Part shown: positions 1 through 6,673 of the stretch, one piece after another
Position numbering within the stretch: the stretch's first letter is position 1
Layout of the letters: every line of letters begins with the position of its first letter
Origin: Muribaculaceae bacterium
Lineage (GTDB): Bacteria > Bacteroidota > Bacteroidia > Bacteroidales > Muribaculaceae
Assembly (NCBI GenBank): GCA_029059965.1
Contig: JAIDUY010000186.1
Coordinates: 1 to 12,114, forward strand
Direction: 5' to 3'
DNA: 12,114 nt
Made by a program: the position numbers and the translations under genes
Notes under the pieces: model-generated
What the model saw: the letters and a program-made list of their open reading frames with translations, nothing else
What the model was told of the DNA's origin: nothing
Databases searched by the model: none

Positions 1-1
1 T

Positions 2-85
2 CCCTCACTGCGCGAACACATCTGCACGACGCTTGACCGCCCCAGCGTTAACAAATATTGGGGAACCGGCTCTAAAGAATCATAG
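2..85 (+). CDS. 3' end of an unrecognised upstream gene (partial)
   Basis: Frame 2 is open from the window edge to a TAG at 83-85 and encodes 27 residues containing LREHICTTLDRPSVNKYW. The first codons (CTG CGC ... CAC ATC TGC ACG) favour G or C in third position like the genuine genes here, and the last few become A/T-rich, as gene ends often do. The other two + frames look less coding-like. I do not recognise the family. Because only 84 nt are visible, this is an inference from composition; it could also be non-coding. Confidence 0.35.
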   Translation, partial: PSLREHICTTLDRPSVNKYWGTGSKES

Positions 86-164
86 CGGGCAGGCTTTAGA
101 CGCTCTGTTGATAAATTATTGCTAAAAGTCGGGCTGAAATGTGAAAAAGATGAAAAAATTTGAC

Positions 165-172
165 TAACTTTG
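165..172 (+). promoter_or_regulatory. Bacteroidetes -7 box upstream of the TonB-dependent receptor
   Basis: TAACTTTG matches the Bacteroidetes sigma-70 -7 consensus TAnnTTTG. Transcription would start about 5 nt further on, near 177, leaving a leader of about 30 nt before the ATG at 208. No clear TTTG-type -33 element lies 19-21 bp upstream, where the sequence is A-rich. The box overlaps a possible in-frame TTG start at 160, which argues against that start. The 13-nt stretch CTAACTTTGTGGC around it recurs at the promoter near 6657. Confidence 0.6.
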
Positions 173-207
173 TGGCGTCAAAACAATCATCCAAATCACA
201 TATTGCA

Positions 208-2922
208 ATGAGACGACTATTCTCTATGATTCTCGTGGTGTGGCTGGCACAGGCGATAGCCTTCGCAGCCGCTGCCACCATCAATTGTAAAGGTACGGTT
301 GTAGACGAGGCCGGCGAGCCGATTATCGGCGCCAGCGTCGTTATCACCGATGGCGCCGCCCTCGGTACGACCGATCTGGACGGACGCTTCGATGTCCGCG
401 TACCCGAGGGAACTCCGACCCTCACAATCAGCTACGTGGGCTATCAGAGCAAGACTGCCGCAGTGCGCCCCCAGATGGGCACAATCGCGCTCCAGCCCTC
501 GAACGAGGTCCTCAACGACGTTGTCGTGACACAAAGCCTTGCCCGCACCCGTCAGACGCCTGTAGCCGTCTCTCAGGTCAGCAAGGCCGAGATTGATGTC
601 AAGCTCGGTACTCAGGAACTCCCTGAAATTCTGAACACAACCCCCGGCGTATGGGCAACCAAGGACGGCGGCGGTTTCGGCGATGCCAAAATCAACATGC
701 GCGGTTTCCAGAGCGCCAACGTCGCTGTGCTCGTCAACGGTATCCCTGTCAACGACATGGAAGGCGGCTGGGTGTACTGGAGCAACTGGGCAGGCCTCGG
801 CGACGTAGCTTCCAACATCCAGACCCAGCGCGGTCTCGGTGCTGCGGTTCTCTCCGCTCCCTCCATCGGCGGTACCATCAACATCACCACGCAGAGCCTT
901 GACGCCGAGCGCGGCGGCAACGTATGGTACGGTTTCGGCAACGACGGCATGAACAACATGGGCGCCAAGGTTTCCACCGGCCTCATGAAGAACGGCTGGG
1001 CAATCACCGTGCAGGGCTCCCGCAAGTGGGGCGACGGCTACGTCCAGGGCACCAACTTCAACTCCTACAGCTACTTCGTTAACATCTCCAAGCGTATCAA
1101 CGACAGCCATCAGCTGTCGCTCACCGCTTTCGGCGCTCCCCAGACCCATAACAAGCGCGGCAACAAGGACGGTCTGAGCATCATCAACTATCAGACCTAC
1201 GCCAAGCGCGTAATGGGTAGCGAAAGCCCCTATATCTACAACGCCACCTTCGGCTACGACCGCCACGGTCAGGTGCGTTCCTCCAACCGCAACACCTACC
1301 ACAAGCCTCAGATTTCGCTGGCTCACATCTGGCAGATCGACAAGAAGAGCAGCCTCTCCAGCACCGTCTACGTATCGCTCGCCAAAGGCGGCGGCTACAG
1401 CGGCCAGGGTCGCGGCAACTACAGCAACTCAAGCTGGTACGGCGCCTCCAACGGCTCGGTCAACACCCTCTTCCGCTGCGCTGACGGCACATTCGACTAC
1501 GCTGCCATCCAGGAAATGAACGCCGCCAGCGAGACCGGCTCGAACATGGTGATGTCGCAGAGCAACAACTCGCACAACTGGTACGGCCTCGTTTCGACCT
1601 ATCAGAACCGCTTCTGGGACGGCAAGCTCAACTTCCTTGCCGGTATCGACCTCCGCTACTACGTGGGCTACCACAACAACAAGATCATCGACCTCTACGA
1701 CGGTGAATACTTCATGGACGACAGCTCCCGTAAGGGCGTGAATCCCGCCTACAACGCCGCTGCCGCCGACCCCAACTGGAAATACGAGAAACTCGGCGTG
1801 GGTGACGTCGTCTACCGCGACTACGAAGGCCGCACCAACCAGGAAGGCGCCTACGTGCAGGGCGAGCTCAACCTCTTGGACAAGCGACTCACCCTCGTGC
1901 TCTCCGGCTCGCTGAGCAACACCGGCTACGAGCGTATCGACCACTTCTACTACGACGAAGAGCACTCCCACTCCGGCGTCTACAACTTCCTCGGCGGTAC
2001 AGCCAAGTTCGGCGCAAACTACAACTTCGACCGTCATAACAACGCCTTCTTCAACATCGGCTACATCAGCCGCGCTCCCTTCTTCGCCAACGGCGTCTTC
2101 CTGCAGCAGGCTACCTCCAACGCCACCAACCCCGACCCCGTGAACGAAAAGGTATTCTCCGTAGAGGCCGGCTACAACTTCCGCAGCCGCTACTTCTCGG
2201 CAACCCTCAACGGCTACTACACCAAGTGGATCGACAAGACCGCTGTCCGCGGCGGTACAATCGAGCAGGGTCCCCACGCAGGCGACCGCTACGCCATGAA
2301 CCTCACCGGCGTCGACGCCCGCCACATGGGTATCGAGTTCAACTGCACCTTCGTGCCCACCAAGTGGCTCGAAATCACCGGTATGGTGTCGCTTGGCAGC
2401 TACATCTGGGACAGCAACGCCAAGGGCTACTTCTACAACCAGCTCGGCCAGCCCCTGAAGAACATGAAGGGTGACCTCGCCTCCGGCGTCATGGCCGAAG
2501 ACCACGCATGGGGCGTCCTCAACCAGAAGGGTGTACGCGTGGGCGGTTCCGCACAGACCACCGCCGCCATCGGTGCTACCTTCCGTCCCTTCGAAGGCTT
2601 CCGCATCGGCGCCGACTGGAAGGTGAACGACCGCAACTACTCCGACTACAGCGTCAGCACCCCCAGCTTCAACACCGAAATCAACGTCGCCAAGCCCTGG
2701 AGAATTCCCTGGGGCAACCAGCTCGACCTGAGCGCATCCTACAGCTTCAAGCTCGGCGGTGTGCGCGCCACTATCTACGGCAACGTGCACAACCTGTTCA
2801 ACTACAACTACGTAGTCGACGCATGGAGCAACTCCGCCGAGGATGCAAACTGGGAAAACATCTACGGTGTATTCTACTCCTTCGGCCGTACCTACTCCAT
2901 GAAGTTCCGCGTAAACTTCTAA
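208..2922 (+). CDS. TonB-dependent outer-membrane receptor with N-terminal carboxypeptidase-like domain
   Basis: This 904-residue protein is an outer-membrane beta-barrel transporter that imports a ligand using TonB-ExbBD energy. I chose the ATG at 208 because it begins a good signal peptide (MRRLFSMILVVWLAQAIAFA, residues 1-20, cleavage near 20-23) and lies downstream of the -7 box; the frame stays open back to a TTG at 160. Residues about 27-98 form a carboxypeptidase-D regulatory-like beta sandwich (GTVVDEAGEPIIGASV, then SYVGYQS). A TonB-box-like segment NDVVVTQS is at 103-110, and the plug spans about 115-228, with NMRGFQS, VLVNGIPVNDMEGG and GGTINITT. The rest is barrel, ending in the aromatic-terminated FRVNF. 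It is shorter than most SusC proteins and no susD follows, so a glycan-type SusCD system is unlikely. Codons are strongly C-ending from about codon 160 onward, suggesting high expression. The substrate cannot be read from the sequence; iron complexes, cobamides, peptides or oligosaccharides are all possible. Confidence 0.93.
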   Translation: MRRLFSMILVVWLAQAIAFAAAATINCKGTVVDEAGEPIIGASVVITDGAALGTTDLDGRFDVRVPEGTPTLTISYVGYQSKTAAVRPQMGTIALQPSNEVLNDVVVTQSLARTRQTPVAVSQVSKAEIDVKLGTQELPEILNTTPGVWATKDGGGFGDAKINMRGFQSANVAVLVNGIPVNDMEGGWVYWSNWAGLGDVASNIQTQRGLGAAVLSAPSIGGTINITTQSLDAERGGNVWYGFGNDGMNNMGAKVSTGLMKNGWAITVQGSRKWGDGYVQGTNFNSYSYFVNISKRINDSHQLSLTAFGAPQTHNKRGNKDGLSIINYQTYAKRVMGSESPYIYNATFGYDRHGQVRSSNRNTYHKPQISLAHIWQIDKKSSLSSTVYVSLAKGGGYSGQGRGNYSNSSWYGASNGSVNTLFRCADGTFDYAAIQEMNAASETGSNMVMSQSNNSHNWYGLVSTYQNRFWDGKLNFLAGIDLRYYVGYHNNKIIDLYDGEYFMDDSSRKGVNPAYNAAAADPNWKYEKLGVGDVVYRDYEGRTNQEGAYVQGELNLLDKRLTLVLSGSLSNTGYERIDHFYYDEEHSHSGVYNFLGGTAKFGANYNFDRHNNAFFNIGYISRAPFFANGVFLQQATSNATNPDPVNEKVFSVEAGYNFRSRYFSATLNGYYTKWIDKTAVRGGTIEQGPHAGDRYAMNLTGVDARHMGIEFNCTFVPTKWLEITGMVSLGSYIWDSNAKGYFYNQLGQPLKNMKGDLASGVMAEDHAWGVLNQKGVRVGGSAQTTAAIGATFRPFEGFRIGADWKVNDRNYSDYSVSTPSFNTEINVAKPWRIPWGNQLDLSASYSFKLGGVRATIYGNVHNLFNYNYVVDAWSNSAEDANWENIYGVFYSFGRTYSMKFRVNF

Positions 2923-2955
2923 GCATAAAGGCAATATCCTAACAAAGAAATTACT

Positions 2956-4926
2956 ATGAACCACAAATCATATTTCCGCGCGCTGCTTGCCGCAGCAATT
3001 GCCTGCGGCGCCGCCGCCTGCGACGAAAACTCGTGGAACGACAAGCTCGACGGTTTCGACGCCATCGAGGATCAGCCCACGACCCAGGTCCAGACCATCG
3101 AGTACACACTCACTGCCGACAACTACTCCAAGATTGCCGCAAACAGCACCAACGTGGCTCTTGCCGGCGAAGAAGGAGCAGCTGCCCTCGCGGCAGTGGG
3201 CTCCAAGAAGTGCTTCACTCCCGAGGCTCCCGCCTCGAAGTACGTGCCCGCTTTCCTGGGTTCGGCAGACTTCCCCTACTTTACCCTCACACAGGGCTCT
3301 GCCGTGAAGCTGACCTACAACCAGACCGCTGCCACCGACGAAATCGTCGCCGAAGCCACCGGTGCCCAGAACTTCACCGTGCCCGGTTCCTTCTATGTGG
3401 ACTATGTGTGGGAAAGCGACGAGAACTACGTCAACGCTTTCGCACCCTCGAAGCCCGCTGCCGACTATCTGCCCGAGTTCCTTCTTGACGAAGGCGATGC
3501 CAACGACGGAACCTACGCCGTTGTGAACTACAAGCTCGCCACCCAGGAGCCCGTATTCGGCGGTGCTACCCAGCCTTCGGGTCCGGTCGAAATCTTCGCC
3601 CAGTCCTTCACCGAAGACCTCGGCGCCTTCACCATCGACAACAAGCTCATGCCCGCCGACCTCACCTATGTATGGAGCTGGGGCGGCGCCAACTACGGCG
3701 CAAAGGCTTCGGCCTTCTCCAACGGCACGAGCTATGCAACCGAGTCGTGGCTCATCTCGCCTGAAATCGACCTCAGCGGTGTGACCTCGGCTGTGATGAA
3801 CTTCGAGCACGTGGTCAACAAATTCCCCGACGCCGAGTTCGCCCGCGCAAACTGCACCCTCTGGGGACGCAAGTCCGGCTCCACATCGTGGACTCAGATT
3901 ATCATCCCCGAGTATACCGACAACACCAGCTGGACCTTCGGCCCCAGCGGCGACGTCAACCTCGACGCTTTCGCAGGCTCGAAGATGCAGTTCGCCTTCA
4001 AGTATGTCAGCGAGGACGGCAAGAGCGGCACTTGGGAAGTCAAGAACCTCACCGTCACTGGCGTAATGGGCGCAAACGCTCCCGCCATGCGCGCCGCCGC
4101 CAACGTGCCCGTTGTCGACCGCACAGCCATCTACCACTACGAGAACGACAAGTGGGTGGTGCCCGCCAACTTCGTTGTGCTCCAGCCCGCCGACTACACC
4201 GAGATGGGTCAGAGCCATCCCAACCTCAGCACCAATGAACCCTTCCTGAGCATCTATCTGTCGCGCAACTTCCCCTATGCGGCCGAGGACGACTACAAGT
4301 ACGTTGTCTGGATGCACTACGCCGGCGGCAGCTCGAGCTATGACTGCACCAAGTATGTATTCAACGGCACCGAATGGGTGGCACAGACCAATGTCGAGGC
4401 CGTGACCGAGCAGTTCGTGTGCACCTCCAACGGCTGGGTCTACAGTCCTGACGTCACCATCAATCTGCCCGCAGGCAAGAACCAGCCCGTCAGCTCGCTT
4501 TACTACCAGGCTTGCGTCGACTGGGTATTCGAGAACATCTGCGTTCCCCTGGGCGACACCAACATCAAGAGCGGTCTCTTCTACGTAAGCTCCTACGGTA
4601 ACAACGAGTACTACTCCGGTACTTCGGCCTACCAGGGCAACGTCGACCTCCGCGCTTCGGCCGCCCGCGCTCAGTACGGAGCCGAGTACGATCCCATGAC
4701 CGACGAGGAAATCGTAGCCCTCGAGAAGAGCCGATTCATGAACGAGGTAATGCCCGGCGCGCTCGCAACGCTCCACTCCGACGCCAAGCCTGTCGAAGGC
4801 GCCGATGTTCACTACATCATCAACTTCTACTACTACACCGGTTCGGCCACACTGCCCGCCACCGCCACATTCCGTGTCAGCGGTCCCGGCCAGTTCGAAC
4901 CCGTGGAATGCACCTGGGACGAATAA
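2956..4926 (+). CDS. Large putative surface lipoprotein with choice-of-anchor J-type domain, receptor partner
   Basis: This 656-residue protein starts 33 bp after the receptor gene and is almost certainly in the same operon. The N-terminus is a lipoprotein signal with a probable lipobox AAAC at residues 19-22; C17 in AIAC is an alternative. The acidic D-E directly after C22 resembles the export signals that send Bacteroidetes lipoproteins to the cell surface. Residues about 213-369 look like a choice-of-anchor J / DUF5017-type jelly-roll (AQSFTEDLGAFTIDN, then ATESWLISPEIDL, and GTWEVKNLTVTG). On both sides are related segments containing an AD-Y motif and an FL...FPY...Y motif (about 48-122 and 405-456), plus two short Y-x(n)-W modules (YHYENDKW at 393-400, YVFNGTEW at 467-474). 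There is no catalytic signature and no SusD-like TPR helical fold. By position it probably captures ligand or acts as a lid for the receptor. The family call is from memory of Bacteroidales proteins; the function is inferred. Confidence 0.8.
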   Translation: MNHKSYFRALLAAAIACGAAACDENSWNDKLDGFDAIEDQPTTQVQTIEYTLTADNYSKIAANSTNVALAGEEGAAALAAVGSKKCFTPEAPASKYVPAFLGSADFPYFTLTQGSAVKLTYNQTAATDEIVAEATGAQNFTVPGSFYVDYVWESDENYVNAFAPSKPAADYLPEFLLDEGDANDGTYAVVNYKLATQEPVFGGATQPSGPVEIFAQSFTEDLGAFTIDNKLMPADLTYVWSWGGANYGAKASAFSNGTSYATESWLISPEIDLSGVTSAVMNFEHVVNKFPDAEFARANCTLWGRKSGSTSWTQIIIPEYTDNTSWTFGPSGDVNLDAFAGSKMQFAFKYVSEDGKSGTWEVKNLTVTGVMGANAPAMRAAANVPVVDRTAIYHYENDKWVVPANFVVLQPADYTEMGQSHPNLSTNEPFLSIYLSRNFPYAAEDDYKYVVWMHYAGGSSSYDCTKYVFNGTEWVAQTNVEAVTEQFVCTSNGWVYSPDVTINLPAGKNQPVSSLYYQACVDWVFENICVPLGDTNIKSGLFYVSSYGNNEYYSGTSAYQGNVDLRASAARAQYGAEYDPMTDEEIVALEKSRFMNEVMPGALATLHSDAKPVEGADVHYIINFYYYTGSATLPATATFRVSGPGQFEPVECTWDE

Positions 4927-4946
4927 ATTTCCCTATACTTCATAAA

Positions 4947-4982
4947 GCGAAAGAGGCCGTGCATCAGTGCGGCCTCTTTCGC
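4947..4982 (+). terminator. Strong hairpin terminator after the receptor/lipoprotein operon
   Basis: GCGAAAGAGGCCG (4947-4959) pairs perfectly with CGGCCTCTTTCGC (4970-4982), a 13-bp stem. The 10-nt interval can add G-T, T-G and C-G pairs to close on an ATCA tetraloop. It begins 20 nt after the lipoprotein stop codon. No clean T-run follows (GTCTATAG), although the 3' arm itself carries CTCTTTC. The structure is certain from the sequence; the terminator role is inferred from position. Confidence 0.75.
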
Positions 4983-5033
4983 GTCTATAGCCCTCTGCCG
5001 CAAGTTGCAGCTAAGGCGAAAGCACATTGCAAT

Positions 5034-5065
5034 TTTGGGTGTTCCGAATAAAAACATTAATTTTG
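5034..5065 (+). promoter_or_regulatory. Promoter of the amidase gene (-33 TTTG, -7 TAATTTTG)
   Basis: TTTG at 5034-5037 and TAATTTTG at 5058-5065 are separated by exactly 20 bp, matching the Bacteroidetes TTTG-N(19-21)-TAnnTTTG promoter. Transcription would start near 5070, giving a leader of about 125 nt before the ATG at 5194, much longer than the leaders of the other promoters here. Confidence 0.7.
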
Positions 5066-5093
5066 TAACGACAGTTACGGTAAGGCCCGTTAC
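5065..5093. promoter_or_regulatory. Inverted-repeat cluster at the predicted transcription start
   Basis: GTAAC (5065-5069) and GTTAC (5074-5078) form a 5-bp stem around GACA. GTAACG (5065-5070) also pairs with CGTTAC (5088-5093), giving mutually exclusive foldings. The copies straddle the predicted start of transcription, so they could be an operator or a switchable leader structure. The repeats are short and may be chance. Confidence 0.25.
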
Positions 5094-5131
5094 ATAAGAT
5101 GAAATTTAGTGGCCGATAGAAAGAAACCGCG

Positions 5132-5188
5132 CTATTGCACCACATCGAAGTCGTACTTGCCTGAGCTGTCGAACACTACATAAAACAA
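5132..5188 (-). other. Antisense coding-like remnant in the amidase leader
   Basis: Read on the minus strand, this stretch encodes QLFYVVFDSSGKYDFDVVQ followed by a TAG stop at 5134-5132. The codons TTC GAC AGC ... GGC AAG TAC GAC TTC GAT GTG GTG are typical of this genome's real genes, and a balanced hydrophobic/acidic C-terminal tail is a plausible protein end. Upstream on that strand the frame runs into the amidase gene and becomes arginine-rich, so no intact gene remains. It may be the fossil 3' end of a lost convergent gene, or chance. Confidence 0.25.
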
Positions 5189-5193
5189 CTGCC

Positions 5194-6636
5194 ATGATAC
5201 ATAAGACACGAATTTTGCTTGCCGCGCTTTTCGCCGCGGCCTCCGTTTCGGCCTATGCCGACGTTCCCCTGAAAATATGGACCGGCGACCGCCGAACCGA
5301 CACCGTCAGCTCGGCCCGCGAATATATCATCGGTGTCACCGCTCCCGGCGCCACTGCCAGAATCGGCGGCGAGGACTGCCACGTCTACCGCACGGGCAGC
5401 TTCGGACGCGAGGTGAACCTCGTCGAGGGCGAGAATTTCTTCGAGGTCAGCGTCAGCAAGGGCGGCGAGACCGCCGTCGAGAATGTGCGCCTCGTCTACG
5501 TGCCGCGCATCACCGGAACATTGGAGCGACAGGCGACAGTCGAGTTCGACGAGCCCCTCCGCCTGGTGACTCTCCCCGGCGCATACCTGCAGTACGGCAA
5601 CGGCGGCGACCGCCTCGGCGGCTCCAAGATGGGCTATATCGACGCCGACATTCCCCTGACGGCGACTGCCGAAGTAGGCGGCCTCTACCGTGTGCGTCTC
5701 GGCGAGAACGGATTCGCATTCGTCCCCAAAAGCTATGTCGCCGAGGGCGGACAGGGGCACAACCTCGTCAACACGGGCAGCGCATCACTTGCCTCCGTCG
5801 GCAGAAATGACCGTCTGACTTTGTCGCTGCCTCAGCGCCTGCCCTATCAGGCATGGACGGAAATAGACCCCAACACGATATGCGTCAAGGTATTCGGCGC
5901 CATGAACAATTCCAACTGGATTACACAGCGCGGCGAGACCGGCATCGTGGACTACGTCGACTTCCGTCAGGACGAATCGGACGCGCTGACGCTGGTGCTT
6001 CGCCTCAAGGACCGCAGCCAGTGGGGCTATGCCATTCATTACGAAGGTAATTCGCTCGTTGTCGACGTGCGCCACCGTCCCGCCTCGCTCGCCATCTCCG
6101 ACCTAACCATCGGCCTTGACGCAGGCCACGGCGGACCATATCCCGGCGCATGGTCGCCCTCCGGCCTCAACGAGAAGGAAGTCAACCTCGACATCGTCCT
6201 CGAGATGGCCCGCATCCTCCGCGGCATGGGCGCCAATGTGGTGCTGACGCGCGACGGCGACACAGGCCCCTCGATGACCGAACGCAAGCGCATATGGCTC
6301 GAAGGCAATGTCGACCTCGCCATCAGCGTCCACAACAATTCGTCGGGCAACCCGCTGATACCCATGGGTACAAGTTGCTACTACAAGCATCTGGCCAACC
6401 GCGCCCTCGCCTCGTGCCTCCATCAGGCCGTGCTCGGACTCGGAGTCGCCGACTTCGGCCTGACAGGCAACTTCAACTTCGCCCTCAACCAGCCCACCGA
6501 GTATCCCAACGCCCTTGTCGAGGTGCTCTTCATGTCCTCGCTTCCTGAGGAGGAGCTGCTCGCCGACCCCGAATACCGCAAGCGTCTGGCGGCCGCCATC
6601 GTCGACGGACTGCTGAACTATCTGCGCGAAGCCTGA
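5194..6636 (+). CDS. Secreted multidomain N-acetylmuramoyl-L-alanine amidase (Amidase_3)
   Basis: This 480-residue enzyme cleaves the amide bond between N-acetylmuramic acid and L-alanine in peptidoglycan. Residues 1-22 are a signal peptide (cleavage after SAYA). Residues about 25-105 look like an Ig/cadherin-like beta domain, about 118-182 an SH3-like domain (RLVTLPGAYLQYG, then GFAFVPKSYV) and about 205-295 an AMIN-like beta domain. The zinc-dependent Amidase_3 domain covers about 303-478. Its zinc ligands are visible as H312 in LDAGHGG, E327 in NEKEVNL and H380 in ISVHNN, and the likely catalytic glutamate is E443 in ALVEVLFMS. All key residues are present, so the enzyme should be active. 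The extra N-terminal domains probably target it to the wall or the division site, but that is inference; their boundaries are approximate. It has its own promoter at 5034-5065 and follows the hairpin at 4947, so it is a separate transcription unit from the receptor pair. Confidence 0.92.
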   Translation: MIHKTRILLAALFAAASVSAYADVPLKIWTGDRRTDTVSSAREYIIGVTAPGATARIGGEDCHVYRTGSFGREVNLVEGENFFEVSVSKGGETAVENVRLVYVPRITGTLERQATVEFDEPLRLVTLPGAYLQYGNGGDRLGGSKMGYIDADIPLTATAEVGGLYRVRLGENGFAFVPKSYVAEGGQGHNLVNTGSASLASVGRNDRLTLSLPQRLPYQAWTEIDPNTICVKVFGAMNNSNWITQRGETGIVDYVDFRQDESDALTLVLRLKDRSQWGYAIHYEGNSLVVDVRHRPASLAISDLTIGLDAGHGGPYPGAWSPSGLNEKEVNLDIVLEMARILRGMGANVVLTRDGDTGPSMTERKRIWLEGNVDLAISVHNNSSGNPLIPMGTSCYYKHLANRALASCLHQAVLGLGVADFGLTGNFNFALNQPTEYPNALVEVLFMSSLPEEELLADPEYRKRLAAAIVDGLLNYLREA

Positions 6637-6657
6637 ACGCATTCCGCAATTTTTTGC

Positions 6658-6665
6658 TAACTTTG
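6658..6665 (+). promoter_or_regulatory. Bacteroidetes -7 box immediately upstream of the DUF3822 gene
   Basis: TAACTTTG matches TAnnTTTG and sits in the 37-nt gap after the amidase, inside a local T-rich stretch. The predicted transcript start is near 6670, only a few nucleotides before the ATG at 6674. No good TTTG element is found about 20 bp upstream, where the amidase stop codon lies. The surrounding CTAACTTTGTGGC is identical to that at 164-176. Confidence 0.5.
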
Positions 6666-6673
6666 TGGCTGAT

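Noticed and set aside
71..100. Inverted repeat TCTAAAG / CTTTAGA with a 16-nt loop
   Set aside because: The stem is only 7 bp, A/T-rich, overlaps the putative upstream stop codon and has no following T-run; too weak to call a terminator.
160..207. Upstream TTG start adding 16 residues to the receptor
   Set aside because: It overlaps the -7 box, lies before the predicted transcript start and would spoil the signal peptide beginning at 208.
217..1326. Open frame of 369 codons antisense to the receptor 5' half
   Set aside because: No start context or domain, and it lies fully within a strongly supported gene.
1429..2964. Open frame of 511 codons antisense to the receptor
   Set aside because: Same codon-bias effect; the valine-rich product has no recognisable motifs, while the + strand encodes an unmistakable receptor.
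2968..4812. Open frame of 614 codons antisense to the lipoprotein gene
   Set aside because: It mirrors the sense gene, whose C-ending codons remove antisense stop codons. Its translation is Val/Gly/Glu-rich low-complexity sequence without domains, and the sense strand has a clear lipoprotein and domain.
208..4926. Classical SusC/SusD glycan operon
   Set aside because: The second gene shows no SusD helical/TPR features and no glycan-degrading enzymes are adjacent; the receptor is also shorter than typical SusC.
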